Shown: in pieces, positions 1-9,757 of the stretch
How positions within the stretch are numbered: position 1 is the stretch's first letter
Layout: every line of letters starts with the position of its first letter
Assembly: GCA_030524675.1 (NCBI GenBank)
Contig: JAUNGE010000008.1
Location: forward strand, 24,974 to 88,973
DNA from: a bacterium
GTDB taxonomy: Bacteria > Bacillota > Clostridia > Lachnospirales > Lachnospiraceae
Length of the DNA stretch: 64,000 nt
Direction: 5' to 3'
The notes under the pieces: generated by a model
The model's database searches: none
Seen by the model: the letters and a program-made list of their open reading frames with translations, nothing else
Told to the model about the DNA's origin: nothing
Program-made: the position numbers and the translations under genes

Positions 1-46
1 TTCCCATATTTCCAATACCGATAATACCGATTCTTACTTTTTCCAT
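1..46 (-). CDS. Gfo/Idh/MocA-type oxidoreductase, N-terminal fragment cut by window edge
   Basis: Only the first 15 codons are in the window. They read MEKVRIGIIGIGNMG, the first beta strand and GxGxxG dinucleotide-binding turn typical of Gfo/Idh/MocA NAD(P)-dependent sugar or inositol dehydrogenases. A GGAG lies 13 bases upstream of the ATG at 46, a rather long spacing. It follows the sugar ABC permease genes on the same strand, which fits a role in oxidising the imported sugar; that is inference. The rest of the gene lies outside the window, so substrate and family member cannot be settled. Confidence 0.65.
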   Translation of the reverse strand, partial: MEKVRIGIIGIGNMG

Positions 47-130
47 CTCGTTTCTGCATCTCCTTCTCTATTTCATTCCGCGTCATTTTCTATCATTTCC
101 ATTCGTATTTCTTTCTGTAATCAACTTTCA

Positions 131-198
131 TACTATAGTGTTTTTCATGCCACAGTACTTTTTGTACTATAGTGCTCTTCATGCCACAGTGCTGTTAC
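131..198. repeat. two 34-bp imperfect tandem repeats
   Basis: The unit starting TACTATAGTG and containing TTCATGCCACAGT occurs at 131-164 and again at 165-198, with about 27 of 34 positions identical. The pair lies in the gap between the permease gene and the oxidoreductase gene. It could hold two operator sites or be a simple duplication. Confidence 0.6.
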
Positions 199-250
199 AT
201 CACGGTATTGCCTGCGCCGACGGGTATATCCGCTTACATACTGTTTCTCG

Positions 251-1090
251 CTATCCCTTGACACCTGCCGCTGCAAAACTCTCAATGAAATATTTCTGTG
301 TAAAAAGGAACAGCACAATCAGCGGAATCAGGGAAACCGTTGCTCCAGACATTATCAGCGCATAGTTTGTCGATGCATCTTCCTGAAATCTCTGCAGTCC
401 AACTGTCAAAGTAAACAGCGTCTCATTGGACAAAAATACCAGTGGATTCATATAGTCATTCCAAGACCAAGTGAAGGACAGCAGGAGAAGCGTCATAATT
501 CCAGGCTTCGCCAGAGGCAGAATCAGCCGCAGGAAAATGTGGGGGTGGGATGCTCCATCCATATATGCCGCTTCTGTGTATTCAAACGGAATCTGTGCGA
601 ATACCTGCCGCATTAAAAGTACACCGAATACAGAGAAAAAGCTGGGAAGAATCAATGCCCAGTGCGTGTTTGTGATATGCAGCTGGGAAAAATAAATGTA
701 TTTCGGCAGAAGAAGCACCTGCCCAGGAATCATCATAGTTGACAAATATAACGTATAAAGCAGCTTTTTCCCTCGAAAATTCAGACGCCCAAATGCATAT
801 GCCGCTGTTGTTGTGATGCACAGTTCCCCTAAAACAGCGCAGAGTGTCACTTTCACAGAATTTAAATAATATCTTGGAAAATTGCTGTTGTTCCACACAG
901 TTGCATAATTTTTCAGATTCCAGCGTTTCGGAATCAAACGGATAGGAAACTCCATGACATCTATCTCGTACTTAAATGAAGTCGAAATCATCCACAAAAA
1001 CGGAAATATACAGGCAAGTGCGAACATCGCCACAATCGCTGTCACCAGAACTCTCAAAACAAGTTTCTTTGTCTTTTGCTGTTTTTTCAT
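251..1090 (-). CDS. sugar ABC transporter permease, MalG type
   Basis: Inner subunit of a carbohydrate uptake ABC importer (CUT1 type). The roughly 279-residue protein has six hydrophobic segments and the permease EAA loop (EAAYMDGASHPHIF followed by LPLAKPG), where the transporter ATPase docks. The C-terminus AAAGVKG is typical of the family. I chose ATG at 1090, which has GGAAGG nine bases upstream; an in-frame GTG at 1099 would give 282 residues. It follows the MalF-type permease gene by about 20 bases. No ATPase gene is nearby, so a shared MsmK-type ATPase elsewhere is expected, as in many Firmicutes. Confidence 0.93.
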   Translation of the reverse strand: MKKQQKTKKLVLRVLVTAIVAMFALACIFPFLWMISTSFKYEIDVMEFPIRLIPKRWNLKNYATVWNNSNFPRYYLNSVKVTLCAVLGELCITTTAAYAFGRLNFRGKKLLYTLYLSTMMIPGQVLLLPKYIYFSQLHITNTHWALILPSFFSVFGVLLMRQVFAQIPFEYTEAAYMDGASHPHIFLRLILPLAKPGIMTLLLLSFTWSWNDYMNPLVFLSNETLFTLTVGLQRFQEDASTNYALIMSGATVSLIPLIVLFLFTQKYFIESFAAAGVKG

Positions 1091-1109
1091 CTCCCTCACC
1101 TTCCAGTAC

Positions 1110-2057
1110 TCAATATGTCAGTTTTTCTTCCAGCTTCTGCAAAATACTGGAAAACACAAAGATAATCAAAAACAGGATAATGGCCACTGCTGCCGCATAC
1201 CCGATGCGGTATTCCTTAAACGCATAGTAATAAATACACTGCACTAGCACGGTAGTGGAAAATCCTGGGCCTCCCTCTGTGATGATATTGACCTGGTCAA
1301 ACACCTTAAACGAATTGATGGTGGCAAGTGTAACGCAGAAGAAAATGGTGCTTCCAAGCATCGGCACTGTAATCCGAAAAAACGTCTGCACTGCACTCGC
1401 GCCATCTACAGCCGCCGATTCATACACTTCTCTGGAAAGTCCCTGCATATTGGCAAGAATGATAATCACATAATATCCCACATCATGCCACACAGACATC
1501 ATGATAATTCCAACCAACGCCCACTTTGAACTGATAAACCATTTCGGCGGATTTGCGATATGAAATACACTGCTCAGAATAGCATTCACCGGCCCTCTGT
1601 CTGGATATAAAAGCACCATCCAGACAGTTGCCACAGATACTAAAGAGGAGATATACGGCATAAATATCATCATGCGCAGCGGAATTTTACAGAACACAAA
1701 CCGATTTAAAACTGCTGCCAAAATCAGGGCAATTCCTATCGTAAGGGGGACATAGGACAGCGAATACACCAAGTTATTGTGGATGGCGGCCAGAACTCTG
1801 TCATCTGAAATAACTTCCTTAAAATTGGCAAGAGCCACCCACTTTACTCCTGCGAGCCCCTTCATGGGATTCCACTCTGTAAATCCCAGAAGAAGGGACA
1901 TCACAATCGGAATCACAATAAAAATCAATGTTCCAATCATGCTGGGGAGAAGAAAGAGGTATCCTGCCCGCTCCTCCCGAAGCTGAATTTTATTGAGACT
2001 TTTTTTCATTCTTTTATCAAGTCTTTTATCAAACTCTTTATTGAGCTTTTTCTTCAT
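1110..2057 (-). CDS. sugar ABC transporter permease, MalF type
   Basis: First permease of the same CUT1 importer, 315 residues. It has six predicted membrane spans and an EAA loop near residue 217 (ESAAVDGASAVQTF), followed by a GGPG segment near residue 262 typical of MalF-type permeases. The cytoplasmic N-terminus is unusual: a lysine-rich run with repeating LNK, LDK and MKK steps over about 25 residues before the first span. The ATG at 2057 has AAGGGG a suitable distance upstream. It lies between the binding-protein gene and the MalG-type permease gene, all on minus. Confidence 0.93.
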   Translation of the reverse strand: MKKKLNKEFDKRLDKRMKKSLNKIQLREERAGYLFLLPSMIGTLIFIVIPIVMSLLLGFTEWNPMKGLAGVKWVALANFKEVISDDRVLAAIHNNLVYSLSYVPLTIGIALILAAVLNRFVFCKIPLRMMIFMPYISSLVSVATVWMVLLYPDRGPVNAILSSVFHIANPPKWFISSKWALVGIIMMSVWHDVGYYVIIILANMQGLSREVYESAAVDGASAVQTFFRITVPMLGSTIFFCVTLATINSFKVFDQVNIITEGGPGFSTTVLVQCIYYYAFKEYRIGYAAAVAIILFLIIFVFSSILQKLEEKLTY

Positions 2058-2162
2058 GCAGTTTACCCCTTTCCGGCCAATAAGATTTCACTCTGACATA
2101 GTCATCTCTTTATTCTTTCTCTTTGTTCTTTCTCTTTCTTCTTTCCTTCGTTATCTTTTTCT

Positions 2163-3545
2163 CTACTTTTCCAGAATCTCATTGACTCTCTTCTCAATGG
2201 TATCCAGAGTATCCTCCAAAGATTTTTCTCCGTTGAAATACTGTTCTGCCTCTTCTTTTGTAATCTGCATATACTCTGCGCCATGGTTTCCGATTACTTT
2301 GTTTGTGGAGAGTTTCACATTACTGTCAAAAAACTTCTGTCCGTCTTCCACGGCCAGCGGAGAGCCATCCACAAAAATGTTCACAATATTATCGTCATAG
2401 GCCGGAAGATATGTCGGCAAGTTTCCAGACTTTGCAATCTCGCTGGAACACTCTTCCACATAGTAGCGGATAAAACGCCATGCCTCCTCCTTGTGTTTGG
2501 AGTTTGCCGGAATACCGAGAACGGAAGCAGAATAGTTGGCACGCGGCCCTTCTACACTTTCATCGTAACGCGGCAAATAAGCAACGCCTACATTAAAGTC
2601 AAACGGGAACTTGTCTTTGTTTTTCATATCACGCACCAGCCAGCTTCCCGCATGAACCATCGCTTCTTTTCCTCCCAGGAAAGAGCTGTTGATTACTGCT
2701 TTTACCGCCACAATCTGCCCATATGGCATCTGAACACCCGCATCATCCAGAGATTTTCTCACCTCCAAAGCACGCACCCACGCTGGATCTTTGATATTGC
2801 ACTTTCCATCCTCCGTGTACCAGTTTCCTACCTGTCCTGCAATAGTCGCCCACTCATTGGCATACGTGTGGGTGTATGTTCCATAAATTCCCTGCTCCTT
2901 GCCCCACTCTGCCATCTTTTTTGCCGTCTCTATATATTCATCCCAAGTCCAGTCGTCACTCGGATACGGAACACCTGCCTGGTCGAACATGTCCTTATTG
3001 TAATAAATAGCCGTCTGTGTCGCGCGGAATGGGATTCCATAGTACACACCGTCAGACTGTCCCCACACTGCGTACTTTCCAAAACTTGCCTCCATATCAA
3101 TGCCGTCGCGCGCAATAAACTCATCCAGACTAGCCAGCATACCGGACTCAAATCTGGTAAACTGGTCGCCGTCTGAAATCGGCATCACGTCCATATCACC
3201 TCCGCTCATCGCCAGAATATCCAGTTTGGTAAGACGCTCACCGTTTGCAGGAATCGTGTGCACGACAACCTGAATATCCGGATTTTCTTCGTTAAATTTC
3301 TCAATGAATGCTTCGTCAGGAACATCCCATTCATAATAATTGATGACAACCGGTTCTGCCTTTGCGGAATCTGCCTTTTGCGATTCCTCTGTGTTTGTCT
3401 TTGCAGACGTTCCCTGATTGGACTCTTCCTGAGAAGGGACAGCGGATGTACCGTTTGAAGAATCCCCTGACTGACATCCAGCAAACATCAAAGATGCTGC
3501 CAGCGCAAACATAAGACCATAGCCACACTTTGTACTCTTTTTCAT
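2163..3545 (-). CDS. extracellular sugar-binding lipoprotein (family 1)
   Basis: Lipid-anchored solute-binding protein of 460 residues that would deliver a sugar to the two permeases downstream. It has a signal peptide ending in lipobox MFAGC, a Ser/Thr/Glu-rich linker of about 40 residues, then the family-1 binding fold (EWDVPDEAFIEKF, YYNKDMFDQAGVPYP, DDWTWDEY). The start has a strong AAGGAGG nine bases upstream. The preceding YesM/YesN-type pair very probably controls it. The ligand cannot be told from sequence. Confidence 0.93.
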   Translation of the reverse strand: MKKSTKCGYGLMFALAASLMFAGCQSGDSSNGTSAVPSQEESNQGTSAKTNTEESQKADSAKAEPVVINYYEWDVPDEAFIEKFNEENPDIQVVVHTIPANGERLTKLDILAMSGGDMDVMPISDGDQFTRFESGMLASLDEFIARDGIDMEASFGKYAVWGQSDGVYYGIPFRATQTAIYYNKDMFDQAGVPYPSDDWTWDEYIETAKKMAEWGKEQGIYGTYTHTYANEWATIAGQVGNWYTEDGKCNIKDPAWVRALEVRKSLDDAGVQMPYGQIVAVKAVINSSFLGGKEAMVHAGSWLVRDMKNKDKFPFDFNVGVAYLPRYDESVEGPRANYSASVLGIPANSKHKEEAWRFIRYYVEECSSEIAKSGNLPTYLPAYDDNIVNIFVDGSPLAVEDGQKFFDSNVKLSTNKVIGNHGAEYMQITKEEAEQYFNGEKSLEDTLDTIEKRVNEILEK

Positions 3546-3613
3546 ATCCTCTTACCTCCTTGGTTTTCTATTGATGTCTGAAACTTTCATATAATAAAAG
3601 CACAGGCATCTGT

Positions 3614-3659
3614 TTACACGATGTTAGGGCAAAAGGTATGTTACCCTAACATTATGTAA
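3614..3659. promoter_or_regulatory. interrupted palindrome upstream of the binding-protein gene
   Basis: TGTTAGGG (3622-3629) and CCCTAACA (3644-3651) form a perfect 8-bp inverted repeat around 14 bases, and TTACA (3614-3618) pairs with TGTAA (3655-3659) outside it. It lies in the 185-base gap between the kinase gene and the binding-protein start at 3545. No U-tract follows on either strand, so an operator, perhaps for the neighbouring AraC-type regulator, is more likely than a terminator. Confidence 0.5.
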
Positions 3660-3730
3660 CCGTGTTTCTGTGCTTATTATCTCAATTTCATGTTAAAAAA
3701 ACAATGCGCATAATTTCTTATTTGTTCAGA

Positions 3731-5626
3731 TTATTTCATCGGAAACGAAATTTTTGTGACAGTTCCTTTCTCTTCGCTGCTGCAGACAGAAAATTCCGCC
3801 TTCTCTCCATAACACAAATGCAGCCGCATCATGATATTGCGAATTCCCACACCATTTTTCTTCTTTTTTCCATCCTCCTCCACATCCTGATTGTGAGAAA
3901 TCTGCTCCCAGAGCCTGGTGAGTTCTTCGCATTTCTCCGGTTTCATTCCCTTTCCATTATCTGCAACGATGATGGTTATAGACGTATCATCTGCCTCATT
4001 GCCTGCGCCCTCTCTCTTCACCGAGCTCACCAAAATTTCTATTTTTCCACGAATATTGTACGGTTCAATCCCGTATTTAATCGAATTTTCCACCAATGGC
4101 TGGATGATATGCTTGACAATTCGCGCCTTCATCACGCTCTCATCCGCATCAATCATGTAATCCAGCTTCTCCTCAAAGCGCACCTGCTCCAGATACATAA
4201 ACAGGCGGATATTCTCCAGTTCTTCCTCTACAGTAGTATAAATACCGGAAATGCCCGTCGTGTTCATATTGGCGCGAAACAGATGTCCGAGTGCCAGCGC
4301 CATCTTTGAAATCTCCTTATTTCCCTGCATCAGTGCCATCCAGTTGATGGAATCTAAGGTATTATACAGAAAATGCGGATTAATCTGCATCTGAAGTGCC
4401 TGAATTTCGGCCTCTCTGGCATCATTCTGCAGCTTTTGCTCCTTGATGCGTGCCTCATACACTTCACGAATCAGCGTATCCAATCGGTATACCATCACAT
4501 GGAACCTCTGAAACAGGCGGTCAATCTCCATGATATGAAATTTTTCATGAATTTTGAGGTCAAACTCTCCCTGCTCCACCTTCTCAAACTCATCCTCCAA
4601 AACCTTAAACGGCGCACGGATTGCTCTGGCATTGTGGATAGAAAAAAACAGGAAAACGAGAAGCAGCACAAAAGACACACAAAAGCACACAAAAACTGCC
4701 ATGTGAGCGTCTTTTAAAATCTCGCGCTTCGGCGTGATGCACACGACATACCAGTAAAAACTCTCGGATGGCACTTCTGTATAAGTAAACAGAACCTTCT
4801 CTCCCTGATAGGAAATATATGTGTTATTGCAGTCTGCATGAAAAAAGGAAGTGTCAAATTTATCTCCAATTCCCCGTTTTTCTATGGAACTGATAATTTT
4901 CCCGTCCGCCGCCACAATCAGCACTTTATGCCCATCTGCCGGATACTGGTATTCATTCTGCACAAAGTTTAAAACTTGGTCCAGATTCAGCACTCCGTAA
5001 AAATATCCCAGAGTCTTTCCGATTGGCACATTTCCTGAGGCATGCAGCGCACGAATTTTCTTCACAACTGGTATCGTCACATGCCCTCCATAATTATCCC
5101 ACGCCGTTTGAACTAGGTCCGGCAACCACACGGTCTCCCCGCCGGATTCACTCGCTTCCTGATACCAGGAGTAATCTTTTGCCTTCTTCGCTGTGTCAAA
5201 TCCCAAAAGACTGCCCACCATATTTCCGTCCGCGGAGAAAACCACCATATTGTCAAACATCATAAAAGAATTTGCCACTCCTGTAATCGCCTGGTTCATC
5301 TCGACACGCAGAGCATTCAGGTCGCTCGCTTCCTTTCCGCTGCTCAGAAGTTTCTGCACCTGTGTGTGATAAGCGACATCTCGAAATGTCGTCTCCAGCC
5401 CCTCCAACCGGATTTCAATGCCTGATTTTTTCTGCCGGACAATCTGCTCACTGGTCTGTACCATATATTTCCAGGAATTTTCACTGAGAAGCGCATAGCT
5501 GACAATACTGATTAAAATAACAGAGACTACGATTGAAACATAGGATGTGACAATAAAGCGGCTGCACAGTGTATTTTTGATGTGCCATCCACTGTACAGT
5601 CCGCCGTGTTGCTTTCTCTTTTTCAT
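3731..5626 (-). CDS. sensor histidine kinase, YesM type
   Basis: Membrane kinase of 631 residues. It has an N-terminal span near residue 35, an extracellular sensor domain of about 240 residues (dCache-like by length), a second span near 310-330, a HAMP-like linker, then the His_kinase domain with NPHFLYNTLDSINWM carrying the phospho-His and the ATPase motifs VENSIKYG and DNGKGM. This architecture usually senses sugars or binding-protein complexes and phosphorylates an AraC-type regulator. The regulator gene ends 8 bases upstream. The pair probably controls the binding-protein and permease genes that follow. Confidence 0.92.
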   Translation of the reverse strand: MKKRKQHGGLYSGWHIKNTLCSRFIVTSYVSIVVSVILISIVSYALLSENSWKYMVQTSEQIVRQKKSGIEIRLEGLETTFRDVAYHTQVQKLLSSGKEASDLNALRVEMNQAITGVANSFMMFDNMVVFSADGNMVGSLLGFDTAKKAKDYSWYQEASESGGETVWLPDLVQTAWDNYGGHVTIPVVKKIRALHASGNVPIGKTLGYFYGVLNLDQVLNFVQNEYQYPADGHKVLIVAADGKIISSIEKRGIGDKFDTSFFHADCNNTYISYQGEKVLFTYTEVPSESFYWYVVCITPKREILKDAHMAVFVCFCVSFVLLLVFLFFSIHNARAIRAPFKVLEDEFEKVEQGEFDLKIHEKFHIMEIDRLFQRFHVMVYRLDTLIREVYEARIKEQKLQNDAREAEIQALQMQINPHFLYNTLDSINWMALMQGNKEISKMALALGHLFRANMNTTGISGIYTTVEEELENIRLFMYLEQVRFEEKLDYMIDADESVMKARIVKHIIQPLVENSIKYGIEPYNIRGKIEILVSSVKREGAGNEADDTSITIIVADNGKGMKPEKCEELTRLWEQISHNQDVEEDGKKKKNGVGIRNIMMRLHLCYGEKAEFSVCSSEEKGTVTKISFPMK

Positions 5627-5634
5627 ACGCCCAC

Positions 5635-6792
5635 CTACACCTCTCCCCCTCCCTTTCTGCGTCTATTGACATAATCTGCCGGAGATACCCCATACTTTTT
5701 CTTAAACGCATCTGTAAAATACCTCGAACTGCCATACCCGACCATATCTGCAATCTCATAAATCTTATATTTTCTCTCCAGCAAAAGTTCTCTCGCCTTC
5801 TCAGTCCGAATATTCACCACATAACTCTTAAAATTTTCTCCAAAAGTCCTCGTAAAAGCAGTAGAAAGATAGCCATAACTCACATGAAGCCGGTCTGCCA
5901 CCTGACGCAGAGAAAGCTCTTTGTCGCTGTAATGTGCGTTTACATACTGTCTCGCCTGATAGCTGACACGAATTGCCAAAGCCTCTGCATTTTCCTGCAG
6001 CATCATCAAAATGCTGCACAAATCTTCCTCAAACGCGGCTTCCTGACTTCTCAGTTCTTCCTGATGTCCTGATTCTTTCTGCCATCCCAATTTTTTCTGC
6101 TGCTTCCCCTCCTTCAGCCCATTTCTATCCTCACTTTCCGAAACAGAAAATGTCTGCAAATCTGAGAGCACAGACTCCTCTAGCCGAAAATACCGCACCA
6201 CTTTTTCCAGCACAGCTTTCCGGTACGCATCAGGATGGCTGCTGTAGAAATTGCGGCAATCTGAAAGAATTCTCTCTGCCGCCTGTTTCACCTTCTCGGG
6301 ACTGCCTTCCTCCATTGTCAAAACCAGCTGTTCCAGATTTCGGTCCGTCTCAGAAAACAGGTGCCTCCCACTTTGCATACTCTGCATACGCACATGTTCT
6401 TCCTGCTCTCTGTCTAACGTTACTTTCAGTTTCCGAAAAATATCCGTAATCTTATCTGGGTCCAACGGTTTCAAAATATAGTTTTCCACTTTCAGCTGAA
6501 TCGCTCCCAGCGCATAGTCAAACTCGCTGTAGCCGCTGATTACAATGCTCTTTACCCCTTCATTATACTCCCTTGCCTTCTCAATCAGCTCCAATCCGTT
6601 CATCTCCGGCATACTGATGTCCGTCAGAAGGACATCAATTTTTCTCTGTGAGAAAAGCTCTAGTGCTTCCTGGGCATTTCCCACCGCACCCACCAGCTCA
6701 TATCCCATCTCTCCCCATGGAATAATTTTGCTAAGTCCCCGACGGATGAGCGCCTCATCGTCCACAATCAGCAAGGTATACATCAGCATCAT
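5635..6792 (-). CDS. response regulator with AraC DNA-binding domain, YesN type
   Basis: 385 residues: an N-terminal receiver with phospho-acceptor Asp in LLTDISMPEMNG and the conserved lysine in YILKPLDP, a variable glutamine- and glutamate-rich linker (about residues 215-250), and two AraC helix-turn-helix units at the C-terminus (SLRQVADRLHVSYGYLS and IYEIADMVGYGSSRYF). It is the first gene of the sugar cassette and is followed at once by its kinase. Several ATG codons cluster at 6783-6792, so the exact start is uncertain. Confidence 0.92.
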   Translation of the reverse strand: MMLMYTLLIVDDEALIRRGLSKIIPWGEMGYELVGAVGNAQEALELFSQRKIDVLLTDISMPEMNGLELIEKAREYNEGVKSIVISGYSEFDYALGAIQLKVENYILKPLDPDKITDIFRKLKVTLDREQEEHVRMQSMQSGRHLFSETDRNLEQLVLTMEEGSPEKVKQAAERILSDCRNFYSSHPDAYRKAVLEKVVRYFRLEESVLSDLQTFSVSESEDRNGLKEGKQQKKLGWQKESGHQEELRSQEAAFEEDLCSILMMLQENAEALAIRVSYQARQYVNAHYSDKELSLRQVADRLHVSYGYLSTAFTRTFGENFKSYVVNIRTEKARELLLERKYKIYEIADMVGYGSSRYFTDAFKKKYGVSPADYVNRRRKGGGEV

Positions 6793-6836
6793 CTTCTCCT
6801 CTTATGGCGCCGCCGCTGCCAGGCGACATATCCGTT

Positions 6837-7655
6837 TTATAGTCTCTCGCGCAATACCCTCACTAGCGTCGCAGCCAAAAAAAGTGCCAAATTCATGAGG
6901 ACCACACTCGCGCCTGCCGGTGTTCCATACTGATAGGAAATCATAATTCCTGCCACAAAGCATAGCACAGCTGTCGCAGCCGAACTCAGAACAACTGCTT
7001 TAAAGCTCTTAAACAGGCGCATGGCAGTAACTGCCGGAAAAATAATCAGGCTGGATATCAGCATGGCGCCCATCATCCTCATTCCCAGGACAATCGTAAC
7101 CGCAGTCAGCACAGCAATCAGCGTATTGTACCACTGTGTCTTCACGCCTGTTGCGCGTGCAAAGCTCTCATCAAATGTGACAGCGAACATCTTGTGATAA
7201 CAGAAAAGAAACAAAAGCAGCACAACTGCACATAGCGCCACGCTCAGACGCACATCCTGCCTGCGCATCGCCAAAATGCTTCCGAACATGTAACTGTTAA
7301 TATCGGTAGTCATCCCCGTCGTCAGCGATGTCACGGTCACACCGAATGCCAGCGAGCTGGCAGACACTATCGCAATCGCCGCATCGCTCGGCGTTTTCCC
7401 CTTTTCTGTCAGCCGCAGCAAAAAAAACGCTGCCAGGATCACTATCGGAATGGACACCATAAGAGGTGCCCATCCTGCTGCCAAAGCCACAGAAAGCGCT
7501 CCGAAGGACACATGGGACAGCCCGTCTCCAATCATGGAATACCGTTTTAAAACCAGGCTCACTCCCAGAAGAGCTGCGCACAGCGCCACCATGGTGCCTG
7601 CCAGCACGGCCCTCTGGATAAAGGGGTATGACATCATTTCCATCCAGATTTTCAT
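6837..7655 (-). CDS. znuB: metal ABC transporter permease, ZnuB type
   Basis: 272-residue ABC-3 family permease for zinc or manganese. It has about eight hydrophobic segments and the family signatures DGLSHVSFGA and SLIIFPAVTAMRL. The start codon overlaps the stop of the ATPase gene by four bases (ATGA), indicating coupled translation. Zinc rather than manganese is inferred from the histidine-rich binding protein upstream. Confidence 0.88.
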   Translation of the reverse strand: MKIWMEMMSYPFIQRAVLAGTMVALCAALLGVSLVLKRYSMIGDGLSHVSFGALSVALAAGWAPLMVSIPIVILAAFFLLRLTEKGKTPSDAAIAIVSASSLAFGVTVTSLTTGMTTDINSYMFGSILAMRRQDVRLSVALCAVVLLLFLFCYHKMFAVTFDESFARATGVKTQWYNTLIAVLTAVTIVLGMRMMGAMLISSLIIFPAVTAMRLFKSFKAVVLSSAATAVLCFVAGIMISYQYGTPAGASVVLMNLALFLAATLVRVLRERL

Positions 7656-8371
7656 AGCTCTGCTCCTCCTAAAAACTGCTTTCCCACAGCCGAATTTTTA
7701 TATTGGTCTGTTGTCCCATAAAACAGCGGCTCCTTCTTCAAATGCAGGATTTTCCCTGCCTCCGTGATAATACTGCGGATATCGTGCGATACCATAATCA
7801 CTGCCATGTGTTCCTTCTGATTCAGCTCCCGTATCAATGCATACAACTCCTGGGATGCCGCCGGATCCAGTCCGGTAATCGGCTCGTCCAGAATCAGGAG
7901 TCCTCTGGCTGCGCAGAGTGCTCTCGCAATCAAGACGCGCTGCTGCTGTCCGCCGGACAGCTCACGGTAACACTGCTTTCTCAGATGTTCAATTCCCAGC
8001 CGCCTCATCGAGACTGCCGCCATCTCCTTTTCTGCCCTGCCATAAAAAGGGCGCCTTCCCAGATGACTCAGACAGCCGGAGAGCACCACTTCATATACCG
8101 TTGCTGGAAAATCCCTCTGAGCAGCTGTCTGCTGCGGCAGATAACCGATTCCGTGATTTTTGAGCTCTCCTGACATCCATATCTTTCCGCCGGTCGGTTT
8201 TAAAAGCCCCAAAAGCCCTTTTACCAGCGTACTTTTTCCAGAGCCGTTCTCCCCCACAATGCAGAGATAGTCGCCCTTTTCAATCTGTATGGTGACTCCT
8301 GTCACTGCATCCTGATTTTCATAGCCAAAATCCACATTCGTGCACTCCAGCAATACCTGTTCATTTCTCAT
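7652..8371 (-). CDS. znuC: metal ABC transporter ATP-binding protein, ZnuC type
   Basis: 239-residue ATPase that powers the metal importer. It has Walker A GENGSGKST, signature ELSGGQQQR, Walker B GLLILDEP and the switch histidine in MVSHD. The gap to the upstream binding-protein gene is about 165 bases, and the permease gene overlaps its 3' end. Confidence 0.92.
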   Translation of the reverse strand: MRNEQVLLECTNVDFGYENQDAVTGVTIQIEKGDYLCIVGENGSGKSTLVKGLLGLLKPTGGKIWMSGELKNHGIGYLPQQTAAQRDFPATVYEVVLSGCLSHLGRRPFYGRAEKEMAAVSMRRLGIEHLRKQCYRELSGGQQQRVLIARALCAARGLLILDEPITGLDPAASQELYALIRELNQKEHMAVIMVSHDIRSIITEAGKILHLKKEPLFYGTTDQYKNSAVGKQFLGGAEL

Positions 8372-8535
8372 AATTCACCATTTTCTATCAAAAAATCTGT
8401 ATTCTGTATTGTATTTCCAACTTCGCCAGTTCTGATTTTCTTGTCTGATTTTCCTGCTTTTTCTTGGTTCCATTTTTGCAGGCTCGATTTCACTTCTACA
8501 ATCCTATCTACAGGTCTAATTCCGCTTCCACACTC

Positions 8536-9723
8536 CTACTCCGAAAATCCGATTTTCAAGGCCTCAATATTTCTGCGCATCAGTTCTGCGTACGTAATGC
8601 CACTGTCAAACTCCAGCCTAGTCACATTATGGCAGGAGTGAAGCAGAAGCGGCTGTGCGCCGGTCTCTTCCTGAAGAATCTCCGCCACCCGTGAACTGGA
8701 TAATTCCAGATAATACACAGCCGGAATCTTTTCACGCTTCACCTTGTCAATGAGAAAGGCGATCGTCTTCGCGCTCGGCTCCGTGTCCGCACTGCATCCA
8801 GTAAATGCCGCATAATATTTCAGGCCAAACTCCTCCGCGAAATACCGGAATGGAAACTTATCCGCCACCACCAGGGTGTGGTTTGAGGATGCATCCACCA
8901 CCTCATGAATCTCCCTGTCTATCTGCATCAGCTCTTCTTTGTAGGAAGCGGCGCGTGCCTGGTACTGCTCGGTATGGGCAGGATCCAACTCACAGAGTGC
9001 ATGCGCAATCTCTGTCACGATGCGCACCGCATTTGCCGGAGACGTCCAGATGTGTTCATCATACTCAATATGAAGACTGTCATCATCATGCGCATGGTCG
9101 TGTTCCTCATGGTCATGTTCTTCCTCATGGTATTCTTCATGCCCATCGCCATGTTCCTCATGGTCATGTTCTTCCTCATGGTAGTTCTCTTCATCGTGAT
9201 GTTCCTCTTCGTCATCATCATGATTGCTGCCTTCATGGCGGTGTTCGGTATCTCCCAGCTCGCTGTCTGCATGGTGATGTCCACTGTCCTCCATGCCTTC
9301 CACAACTTCCTCCTCATACACATCCACAAAGTCCATCATGCGGACTACCATTCTGGTATCCGATTCCGCCGCCTCCAATACCTGTGTCAGCCACTGCTCC
9401 ATCTCGCCGCCGTTGCACAGGACGAGGTCCGCCTGTTGAATTGTAATCATATCTTTTGGTGTCGGCTCAAAAGAATGGCTGTCCATTCCTGCCGGAATCA
9501 CCATTGTCAAATCAATATACTCTGCCCCGATCTGTCTGGCAAAATCATAGTAAGGAAACAGTGTGGCAATCACTTTCTTTTTTCCATTTTCCGATGTCTC
9601 GCCCACTGTTCCCCCGTTTTTCGAGGCGCCGGAAACGCAGCCGCACAGCAGGGCACAGCACAGCAGCGAACATGCTGCTACGAGTTTCAAATAGAACTTT
9701 CTATTCTGTTTTCTCTTATTCAT
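8536..9723 (-). CDS. znuA: zinc ABC transporter binding lipoprotein, ZnuA/AdcA type
   Basis: 395-residue lipoprotein (lipobox LLCGC near residue 28). The cluster-9 metal-binding fold is visible in TLFPYYDFARQIG, the first metal histidine in AGMDSHSFEPTP, EHIWTSP and the late TGCSADTEPS segment. Between about residues 147 and 220 lies a low-complexity His/Asp/Glu stretch with HDHEEH and EEEHD repeats. This loop is much longer than the usual ZnuA loop and probably gathers or buffers zinc. The ribosome binding site is weak. It is followed by the ATPase and permease genes. Confidence 0.93.
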   Translation of the reverse strand: MNKRKQNRKFYLKLVAACSLLCCALLCGCVSGASKNGGTVGETSENGKKKVIATLFPYYDFARQIGAEYIDLTMVIPAGMDSHSFEPTPKDMITIQQADLVLCNGGEMEQWLTQVLEAAESDTRMVVRMMDFVDVYEEEVVEGMEDSGHHHADSELGDTEHRHEGSNHDDDEEEHHDEENYHEEEHDHEEHGDGHEEYHEEEHDHEEHDHAHDDDSLHIEYDEHIWTSPANAVRIVTEIAHALCELDPAHTEQYQARAASYKEELMQIDREIHEVVDASSNHTLVVADKFPFRYFAEEFGLKYYAAFTGCSADTEPSAKTIAFLIDKVKREKIPAVYYLELSSSRVAEILQEETGAQPLLLHSCHNVTRLEFDSGITYAELMRRNIEALKIGFSE

Positions 9724-9757
9724 GTTTTATTTTTTCTCTTACTTTTTCACTACTTTT

